In this document: in pieces, positions 31,319 to 37,411 of the stretch
How positions within the stretch are numbered: position 1 is the first letter of the stretch
Layout of the letters: each line of letters begins with the position of its first letter
Assembly: GCA_944385785.1 (NCBI GenBank)
Contig: CALWYO010000054.1
Span: forward strand, 1-37,411
Length of the DNA: 37,411 nt
From: an uncultured Oscillospiraceae bacterium
GTDB lineage: Bacteria > Bacillota > Clostridia > Oscillospirales > Oscillospiraceae
Direction: 5' to 3'
The notes under the pieces: model-generated
Databases searched by the model: none
Told to the model about the DNA's origin: nothing
Seen by the model: the letters and a program-made list of their open reading frames with translations, nothing else
Program-made: the position numbers and the translations under genes

Positions 31319-33859
31319 ATGAAGCTGGCGTTTTCTACAATTGGATGTCCGGACTTTGACTGGGAAGATGTGTATTCTCTGGCTAAGGATTTCGGCTATG
31401 ACGGCATTGAAGTGCGTGGGCTTGGAGCTGACATCCATTCAGTCAAAGGTAATCCCTTTGACTTAAGCCGCCTTGACAAGACCATTGGGCAGCTGCGGGC
31501 AATGCGTCTGAATATCTCGTGCCTTTCTACAGGATGTGTTTTAAAATACCCGGGTAGTGCTGAGAAAAACTATAAAATTATCTGCGAGTTTATAGAGATT
31601 GCAGAGAGACTTGGGACTCCCTATGTGAGACTTTTGGGAGACGACAGTGTTTTCCCAAATCCAAATGAGACTATTGATGATAATGCTGTTGTAGAGGCGC
31701 TGAAAGAACTTGTCCCATTTGCTCAGGCCCATGGAGTCACAATACTCCTTGAGACATACGGCGCTTACAGTGACAGCGCCAGGCTCAGCCGAGTGCTGGC
31801 CCAGGTTGAGAGCGACTATGTGGGAGCTCTCTGGGATATTAACCACCCTTACAGAGTGTTTGGAGAGACCCCTGAGACAACGGTACAGAACCTGGGAGCC
31901 AGGATTATGTATGTACATATGAAAGATTCCCTGATGGTGGATGGCAAGATAAGCTACCGCCTATTGGGAGAGGGAGATCTACCTATATCAGAGGTAATAA
32001 GCGCCCTGCGTTCGATAAATTATGAGGGATATGTGACCTTTGAGTGGATGGGCGGTAAGGCCGGAGAGGCTCCTACAGATCCTGGTATCGCGTTTCCCCA
32101 CTGCATCAACTATCTGCGCCGCTATATAGGCACCGGTACAGGCTATACTGAACTTTTCAAAAACAGGGCTGGCACCGGTGAATTCCCGTGGGAAAAGGAC
32201 GTGCTGATTGATGAGACCTTCCCCCAGGTCCTTGACCGTATATGTGAGGAATTTCCAGAGCAGTACGCTTTCCGCTATACTACCTGCGATTACACCAGAA
32301 CTTATAGAGAGTTCAGAGATGACGTGGATGAGTTCGCCAGGGCGCTCATAGCTTTGGGAGTACGCCAGGGCTCGCATGTGGCTATTTGGGCTACTAATGT
32401 CCCCCAGTGGTATATAACCTTCTGGGCGACAGTTAAGATAGGCGCTGTCCTTGTAACGGTAAACACCGCCTACAAAATACACGAGGCTGAATATCTGCTG
32501 CGCCAGTCTGATACGCATACTCTCGTTATGATTGACGGCTATAAGGACTCGGATTATGTGTCAATTATAAATGAGATTTGTCCAGAACTTAAGGAGAAGG
32601 ACCCAGAGAAGCCGCTTTATGCAAAGCGCCTTCCGTTTTTGAGAAATGTCATAACGTGCGAGTCACGGCAGCCTGGATGCGTATACTTTGATGATTGTAA
32701 AGAGATAGCCAAATCTGTGCCTGTTGAGGAGGTTTATCGCAGGACAAACGCCATAAATAAAAATGACGTGTGCAATATGCAGTATACGTCAGGCACCACA
32801 GGTTTCCCAAAGGGAGTTATGCTCACCCACTATAATGTGGTCAACAATGGCAAGTGCATTGGAGACTGCATGGATCTGTCCACAGCCGATAGGATGATGA
32901 TTCAGGTGCCAATGTTCCACTGCTTTGGGATGGTGCTGGCGATGACAGCATGCATGACTCATGGCGTGACCATGAGCCCAATACCGGCGTTTTCCCCCTC
33001 AAAGGGCCTTGACTGTATCAACAAGGAGAAGATCACATGCTTCCATGGCGTACCCACTATGTTTATTGCCATGCTTGAGCATCCAAATTTCTCGACTACT
33101 GATTTCTCATATATGCGTACAGGCATAATGGCGGGTTCTCCATGCCCTGTTAAAGTTATGCAGGATGTGGTGGACAAGATGAATATGAAGGAGATTACCA
33201 TAGTCTATGGCCAGACGGAATCCTCACCTGGATGTACCCAGAGCCGTGTTGACGATAGCGTCGAGCGCCGTGTGAACACAGTTGGAAGGCCGCTGCCAGG
33301 GGTCGAATGCAGAATAGCCGATCCGGAAACAGGGGAGACCTTGCCCGACGGGCAAATCGGCGAGTTCTGCGCCAGAGGATACAATGTGATGAAGGGCTAT
33401 TACAAAATGCCTACAGCTACATCGGCGGTAATAGATAAGGACGGATGGCTCCACACTGGCGATCTGGCCATGCGTGACGAGCAGGGATATTTCAAAATTA
33501 CTGGGCGGCTTAAAGATATGATAATCCGCGGTGGTGAGAATATCTATCCCAAGGAGATTGAAGAGTTTATTTACACAAATCCCAAGGTGAAAGACGTCCA
33601 GGTTATCGGAGTACCGGATAAGCAGTACGGTGAGGAGATAATGGCATATGTAGTTCTCAAAGAGAATGAGAGCATGACAGAAGAAGAACTTAAGAATTTT
33701 GTCCGTGATCACATGGCAAAACATAAAGTTCCCAAGTATATTGCCTTTGTTGATGCGTTCCCAATGAATGCAGCAGGCAAAATACTTAAGTATAAGATGC
33801 GTGAAATGGCTATTGAAAATCTTGGCCTCCAAGATGCCAATGAGATTGAAACCGCCTGA
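31319..33859 (+). CDS. Fusion of TIM-barrel sugar-phosphate isomerase/epimerase and AMP-forming acyl-CoA synthetase
   Basis: One uninterrupted frame of 846 residues. Residues 1-280 are an AP-endonuclease-2/IolE-IolI-type TIM barrel, starting MKLAFSTIGCPDFDW. Its divalent-metal ligands are in place: Glu145 (LLETYG), Asp173 and His176 (WDINHPY), His200 (YVHMKDS) and Glu242 (TFEWMGG). After a linker, residues 300-846 are a complete acyl-CoA synthetase: P-loop YTSGTTGFPKG (489-499), YGQTESSPG, HTGDLAMRD, GRLKDMIIRGGENIYPKEIE and the catalytic Lys821 (AAGKILKYK). Both halves look active. The ATG at 31319 has AAAGGA 9 bases upstream. It stands alone between a promoter and a strong terminator, beside the sugar operon. 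It may isomerise a sugar-derived acid and load it onto CoA, but the substrate is unknown. Confidence 0.93.
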   Translation: MKLAFSTIGCPDFDWEDVYSLAKDFGYDGIEVRGLGADIHSVKGNPFDLSRLDKTIGQLRAMRLNISCLSTGCVLKYPGSAEKNYKIICEFIEIAERLGTPYVRLLGDDSVFPNPNETIDDNAVVEALKELVPFAQAHGVTILLETYGAYSDSARLSRVLAQVESDYVGALWDINHPYRVFGETPETTVQNLGARIMYVHMKDSLMVDGKISYRLLGEGDLPISEVISALRSINYEGYVTFEWMGGKAGEAPTDPGIAFPHCINYLRRYIGTGTGYTELFKNRAGTGEFPWEKDVLIDETFPQVLDRICEEFPEQYAFRYTTCDYTRTYREFRDDVDEFARALIALGVRQGSHVAIWATNVPQWYITFWATVKIGAVLVTVNTAYKIHEAEYLLRQSDTHTLVMIDGYKDSDYVSIINEICPELKEKDPEKPLYAKRLPFLRNVITCESRQPGCVYFDDCKEIAKSVPVEEVYRRTNAINKNDVCNMQYTSGTTGFPKGVMLTHYNVVNNGKCIGDCMDLSTADRMMIQVPMFHCFGMVLAMTACMTHGVTMSPIPAFSPSKGLDCINKEKITCFHGVPTMFIAMLEHPNFSTTDFSYMRTGIMAGSPCPVKVMQDVVDKMNMKEITIVYGQTESSPGCTQSRVDDSVERRVNTVGRPLPGVECRIADPETGETLPDGQIGEFCARGYNVMKGYYKMPTATSAVIDKDGWLHTGDLAMRDEQGYFKITGRLKDMIIRGGENIYPKEIEEFIYTNPKVKDVQVIGVPDKQYGEEIMAYVVLKENESMTEEELKNFVRDHMAKHKVPKYIAFVDAFPMNAAGKILKYKMREMAIENLGLQDANEIETA

Positions 33860-33929
33860 GTTTATTGGGGAGATGAATAGGCGCTAAGTTCCGATCTGTA
33901 GCCAGATGCGTGGTGTCGTAATTTTAAAA

Positions 33930-33969
33930 CATGGAGGGATACGTTGAACGTATCCCTCCATGCCTTTTT
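33930..33969 (+). terminator. Strong terminator after the fusion gene
   Basis: A 14-bp perfect stem (33930-33943 with 33949-33962), a 5-base loop and a T5 tail. It lies between the fusion gene and the convergent PAP2 gene. Confidence 0.92.
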
Positions 33970-33979
33970 GGGCGGTGCT

Positions 33980-34501
33980 TCAATTGACGTCAGGTTTGCG
34001 CCTTATAAAAAGATTAAATATTTTTGCCCCAACAAACGCGGAGATAACGCCGAGTACGGCTCCGGCGATGACATCAGATGGGAAATGGACAAATAGATAG
34101 ATGCGCGAAAAAGCCGTGACAGCCGCCAGTATAAATGCTGGAAGCGCCAGCTTATTTCGGCTGAAAGCGAGAGAAGTTGCGCCTGCGAAAGATATGCCTG
34201 TATGTCCTGATGGAAACGACCAGCTGTGAGGCCGCGGTATAAGCAGAGATATAGTTGGATCAATGTCACAGGGCCTGGGTCTGTGTACAACAGGCTTTAT
34301 TATTAAATCACATAAGATGAATTCCAGCGCCAGAGAAATTGCCATGGAGAGCCCAGCGGTTCTTGTTTTTGGCCTGATTATTAGAATAACTGCTGTTATA
34401 ATCCAGATTATACCTCCGTTTGAAAGGCGCGTGATTAATGGAAGCACAAAATCCAAAAAGCCGCACCTGATGTTTTCCTGAATCCAGATGAGTATATCCA
34501 T
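33980..34501 (-). CDS. PAP2-family phosphatase (membrane)
   Basis: The 173-residue integral membrane protein has about five helices and the full three-part PAP2 signature: KPVVHRPRP (KxxxxxxRP), FPSGHTG (PSGH) and SRIYLFVHFPSDV (SRxxxxxHxxxD). Members remove phosphate from lipids such as phosphatidic acid, phosphatidylglycerol phosphate or undecaprenyl pyrophosphate. The close size match to BcrC/YodM-like enzymes would allow undecaprenyl-PP recycling, but this is not decided by sequence. AGGAG lies 9-10 bases before the ATG. It is a single gene. Confidence 0.93.
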   Translation of the reverse strand: MDILIWIQENIRCGFLDFVLPLITRLSNGGIIWIITAVILIIRPKTRTAGLSMAISLALEFILCDLIIKPVVHRPRPCDIDPTISLLIPRPHSWSFPSGHTGISFAGATSLAFSRNKLALPAFILAAVTAFSRIYLFVHFPSDVIAGAVLGVISAFVGAKIFNLFIRRKPDVN

Positions 34502-34578
34502 ATATTTAACGCTCCTGAGTGTTTATTGCAGTATGGCTGAGTCTTCTTCGGCGGATGCAGATAGTAAGAGTTTTATCA

Positions 34579-34584
34579 ATTATA
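34579..34584 (-). promoter_or_regulatory. Extended -10 promoter of the PAP2 gene
   Basis: On the minus strand TGCTATAAT (TATAAT at 34584-34579) is a perfect extended -10. The best -35 (TTGTCC) is 19 bases upstream and weak. Confidence 0.5.
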
Positions 34585-34641
34585 GCACAGAGGAAATGAT
34601 TATGGACAAAAATTTGGTATTAGACATTTTTGCCTAAATGA

Positions 34642-34647
34642 TATAAC
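34642..34647 (+). promoter_or_regulatory. Possible extended -10 promoter of the SLH-GH25 gene
   Basis: TGATATAAC gives an extended -10 (34642-34647) about 66 bases before the start. No good -35 lies at the right distance; TAGACA is 15 bases upstream. Confidence 0.4.
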
Positions 34648-34712
34648 ATGATACTGGCAGTTTCCAAATCTGCCGGCAGACCACTATTTAAATTTACATA
34701 AAGAGGAGACAC

Positions 34713-36128
34713 ATGAGAAAAATAAAAGATATATTGGCAAAAGTTGGGATAATATGTGTGATAGCTTCAGTATGCACATTCGCAGCACTTGCATCTGACG
34801 GTGCCGGCGGATTTAATGATGTGTCTGAAGAATCGTGGTATTTTGAGTATGTAAATTTCGCAGCAGAGCACGGGTTGATGGATGGTGTAGAAGGAAATGA
34901 CTTTGAGCCTAATGGCAGTATGACAAGGGCCATGATGGCCACAGTACTCTACAGGATAGCTGGAACACCGGATGTGACTGGCGACCAGATATATTCAGAT
35001 GTTTTGGAGGGGAGCTGGTACGAGGCGGGCGTCCTGTGGGCCAGTCAGACAGGTGTCATGACCGGATACGGAGACAACATTTTTGGGCCAGGCGATTTGC
35101 TGACAAGAGAGCAGCTTGTCACAGTGCTCTGGCGCTATTCCGGTAGTCCGGAAGCGACAGAGACTGAGTTTGCCGACAGTGAGGAGATATCCTCATGGGC
35201 AGTAAATGCGGCTGCATGGGCACAGGAAAACGGAATAATGGAAGGGCGCCCAGGCGGTATTTTCGATCCTGGAGCCAATACCACAAGAGCTGAGGCCGCC
35301 GCGGTACTCTCCAGGTATTACCAGAATTTTGTGTCAACACCGGAAGACCCTGAAGAGCCGGATGTACCAGATACACCGGATGAAAACGATCCGCCGGTGG
35401 AGCCGGAGGAGCCTGGAAGCAGCGTAGAGGGAGTGCGGCCCAACGAATATATAGCGGAAGCGTTTATTATCAATAACGGGTATCTTACATATGTGGGCGG
35501 TACGCCCAGCTTTGTAGGCGTCGATGTATCTTCGCATCAGGGGAGCATAGATTGGCAGCAGGTTGCGGACTCAGGTGTGGATTTTGCCATGATCCGCGCG
35601 GGATACAGGGGATATACAGCGGGAGGAATCTATCAGGATCTGTACTTCCACAGAAACATGTCGGGAGCCCAGGCGGCAGGACTCGACACGGGAATATATT
35701 TTTTCTCCCAGGCGGTAACCCCAGACGAGGCCCGTGAAGAGGCAAGGCAGGTGCTCTCCATGATAGACGGTTATAATATAACTTATCCCATTGCCTTTGA
35801 CTGGGAGAGAGTCGATACTTCAAGCTCTCGTACAAGTGACGTATCTTCGGAAACAGTTACACAATGCGCCAGGGCTTTTTGCCAGGTTATAGAGGATGCA
35901 GGATATACTGCTATTATATATGGTGGAGCATCTAAGATAGGTGTAGATATGAGTATTGAATTACTTGCGGAGTATCCGCTCTGGTTTGCCAACTATACCA
36001 GGAACTGGCAAGCTACAACATTCCCATACCACTACGATATGTGGCAGTATACCAGCAGCGGTAATGTTCCTGGAATAGATGGCAGAGTCGACCTGAACAT
36101 ATGTTTGGTTGACTGGAGTGCTGCATGA
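34713..36128 (+). CDS. SLH-anchored GH25 muramidase
   Basis: The 471-residue secreted protein has a signal peptide (about 1-27, ending LAS). Three SLH domains follow (about 32-210; MTRAMMATVLYR, LTREQLVTVLWR, TTRAEAAAVLSRYY), then a Pro/Glu/Asp-rich linker (about 212-245). A C-terminal glycoside hydrolase family 25 domain spans about 268-471. GH25 motifs are GVDVSSHQGSIDW, FAMIRAGYRGY and FDWERVD, with the catalytic Asp/Glu. It cuts the beta-1,4 bond between N-acetylmuramic acid and N-acetylglucosamine. The SLH repeats should hold it on the cell wall, so wall turnover or attack on neighbours are both possible. AGAGGAGA precedes the ATG. Confidence 0.95.
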   Translation: MRKIKDILAKVGIICVIASVCTFAALASDGAGGFNDVSEESWYFEYVNFAAEHGLMDGVEGNDFEPNGSMTRAMMATVLYRIAGTPDVTGDQIYSDVLEGSWYEAGVLWASQTGVMTGYGDNIFGPGDLLTREQLVTVLWRYSGSPEATETEFADSEEISSWAVNAAAWAQENGIMEGRPGGIFDPGANTTRAEAAAVLSRYYQNFVSTPEDPEEPDVPDTPDENDPPVEPEEPGSSVEGVRPNEYIAEAFIINNGYLTYVGGTPSFVGVDVSSHQGSIDWQQVADSGVDFAMIRAGYRGYTAGGIYQDLYFHRNMSGAQAAGLDTGIYFFSQAVTPDEAREEARQVLSMIDGYNITYPIAFDWERVDTSSSRTSDVSSETVTQCARAFCQVIEDAGYTAIIYGGASKIGVDMSIELLAEYPLWFANYTRNWQATTFPYHYDMWQYTSSGNVPGIDGRVDLNICLVDWSAA

Positions 36129-36162
36129 AGGGCGCAACAGACTGCTAATACACTAAAAGTAA

Positions 36163-36210
36163 AAATCACCTGGCTATTAATGCCTGCTGAGCTTAATAGC
36201 CAGGTGATTT
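36163..36210. terminator. Bidirectional terminator between the muramidase and esterase genes
   Basis: An 18-bp perfect stem (36163-36180 with 36193-36210) encloses a 12-base loop. It has A-rich and T-rich ends and lies between convergent genes. Confidence 0.88.
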
Positions 36211-36280
36211 TATATTCAAACTAATTTTTAAAACAATTGAAGGAAAGTATCTTGAATTTTAGCTGCCATTTGATAAGACA

Positions 36281-37411
36281 TCAATTTTCTGATACGATTT
36301 TTAGGAAATTATCCAGCTCTGTCCAGCTCCTGCACTCAGAGCAGTTATTGTCAAAAATCATGATCTTCTTTTCTTGCCGATTGTAGAGGTCCCAGGGGAG
36401 ATTTGCGGTGCTCATGGATCCGGTATACATAAAGTTTATTAGCGCCTTTGTTATCTCGTTTTGTATTTCCAGACCGCGAGGATCAGTTCCACAGGAATCT
36501 CTCCCTTCAATTGTGTCCACATTATTAAAGAACCAGTATAATTCATAGCAATGGAAGGGCAGAGTTGAACCATTAACAGGAGACTCATATGCAAATACGT
36601 ATGAATATACTTTAGCGCCTATGTCAGATAAAATGTTATCGACAGCTTCTCCAATTGCCCTGAACTGATAACCAAAGAAATACAGGGCGTAATCAGGTTT
36701 GCCAGGGAAGAGAATGTGGTAAAAGTCCAACAATTTCTGTACTTTCTCCTCTGAACCGAATTCTGAAAGAAGCCAGCTTCTTGTCTCGTTGTCGCTCCAT
36801 TCACTGTGGCGCTGGTCGCCGAAAGCAAAACATGGGCGGAACTCGGAGAAGTCTCCACCTGAGAATATGGGCATGTCTTTTACAAAATCGCAGAAATCGG
36901 CCTGTATAAATCCGTCGGCGCAGGGGCTTAACCAGTATGTTGAACCGGTCTTTCGCAGCCTTGAGCAGGCCTCCTGGGAGGCGTTGTAGACAGTGAGATA
37001 ATCCATATCTTGAATCTGATCAATGTTTTCGGCAGTCAATCCCAGAATCTCCGCGGTCAGTTCGCCTACTTTGTGAGAATCCGCGCCGCTTTGAATAGTG
37101 GGATTGTGTCCGGAGATGATGCCTGCTGCCCTGAAGAGGCCTTTGGCGTCAGGGCATCTGAGCATCGACTCTATATCCTGACCTCCGGCACTCTGACCGA
37201 AGATTGTCACGTTATCAGGATCGCCACCGAACTGGGAGATATTGTCGCGTATCCAATGGAGAGATGCCAGAATGTCATGGGCCTCATTATTGGCGCTGCC
37301 TCTGTACTTTTCTCCAAATGACGATAAATCCCAAAAGGCCAGCGTGTTCAGCCGGTGATTTACAGTTACGATTACAACCTGGCCTTTTTCGCTCAGATTT
37401 TGACCATCATA
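36281..37411 (-). CDS. Type-B carboxylesterase family protein (partial, N-terminus outside window)
   Basis: The frame is open from the window edge at 37411 to the stop at 36281, giving 376 residues; the N-terminal 100 or so lie outside. The visible part starts near YDGQNLSEKGQVVIVTVNHRLN (the oxyanion region and NxRL strand of the family, quoted in part), then NEAHDILASLHWIRDNI and FGGDPDNVTIFGQSAGG. The nucleophile Ser is in GQSAGG, where many members have GESAGG. The catalytic His is probably in STLPFHCYELYWFF. Such enzymes hydrolyse carboxyl esters; the natural substrate is unknown. Whether a signal peptide exists cannot be seen. Confidence 0.9.
   Translation of the reverse strand, partial: YDGQNLSEKGQVVIVTVNHRLNTLAFWDLSSFGEKYRGSANNEAHDILASLHWIRDNISQFGGDPDNVTIFGQSAGGQDIESMLRCPDAKGLFRAAGIISGHNPTIQSGADSHKVGELTAEILGLTAENIDQIQDMDYLTVYNASQEACSRLRKTGSTYWLSPCADGFIQADFCDFVKDMPIFSGGDFSEFRPCFAFGDQRHSEWSDNETRSWLLSEFGSEEKVQKLLDFYHILFPGKPDYALYFFGYQFRAIGEAVDNILSDIGAKVYSYVFAYESPVNGSTLPFHCYELYWFFNNVDTIEGRDSCGTDPRGLEIQNEITKALINFMYTGSMSTANLPWDLYNRQEKKIMIFDNNCSECRSWTELDNFLKIVSEN

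Noticed and set aside
32100..32260. Possible assembly or frameshift artefact joining two genes in the fusion protein
   Set aside because: The linker is in frame with no stop, no internal ribosome site with a good start was seen, and codon use looks the same on both sides. It still deserves a read-level check.
1..37411. tRNA, rRNA, CRISPR array, insertion sequence or prophage
   Set aside because: No cloverleaf-like blocks, regular spaced repeats, transposase/integrase motifs or phage structural genes were recognised by eye. A covariance-model scan would be decisive for RNAs.

Overview
The window looks like chromosome of an anaerobic, spore-forming Firmicute, most likely a gut clostridium near Oscillospiraceae. 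The reasons are strong AGGAGG-type ribosome binding sites, many GTG/TTG starts, a YpeB germination protein, two S-layer-homology (SLH) surface proteins, an FHA-FtsW fusion paired with a class B penicillin-binding protein, and a YerC/TrpR-like regulator. Family-level placement is inference from gene style. I saw no rRNA, tRNA, CRISPR array, transposase or phage gene. The genes at both ends run off the window.

Layout. Positions 1-4255 (minus strand) hold a partial MerR-RDD fusion, a DUF1294 membrane protein, ypeB and gltX. Positions 4409-12545 (plus) are one tightly packed run: a GNAT acetyltransferase, FHA-SEDS protein, class B PBP, LtaS-like sulfatase-fold enzyme, TcdA-like dehydratase, mnmA and plsY, with ATGA/TTGA-style overlaps. 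It joins envelope building with tRNA modification and phospholipid synthesis. Positions 12598-17707 (plus) start at a good promoter and hold an E2-like acyltransferase with an altered active site, an acyl-CoA synthetase, a cupin, a YerC-like regulator, a methyltransferase and hslO. Positions 17806-21313 (minus) hold a TIGR04076-HMA fusion and a large SLH surface protein.

Positions 21700-33859 form the most interesting part, a carbohydrate region. An MBL-fold hydrolase with two candidate promoters and palindromic sites is followed by a ROK-family repressor. Convergent to these is a six-gene minus-strand operon led by a full-consensus promoter: aldo/keto reductase, class II aldolase, PfkB kinase, L-fucose/L-arabinose-isomerase-like protein, AllA-like cupin and aldose 1-epimerase. 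The order of chemistry is mutarotation, aldose-ketose isomerisation, phosphorylation, retro-aldol cleavage and aldehyde reduction. This resembles the logic of sulfoglycolytic or deoxysugar EMP-like pathways, but the substrate cannot be read from the sequence. A small PAS protein follows. Then, on the plus strand, comes an 846-residue fusion of a complete TIM-barrel sugar-phosphate isomerase/epimerase to a complete AMP-forming acyl-CoA synthetase. It is the best candidate for new biochemistry here.

Positions 33980-37411 hold a PAP2 phosphatase (minus), an SLH-GH25 muramidase (plus) and a partial type-B carboxylesterase (minus). Many units end at clear intrinsic terminators, several of which sit between convergent genes and look bidirectional.
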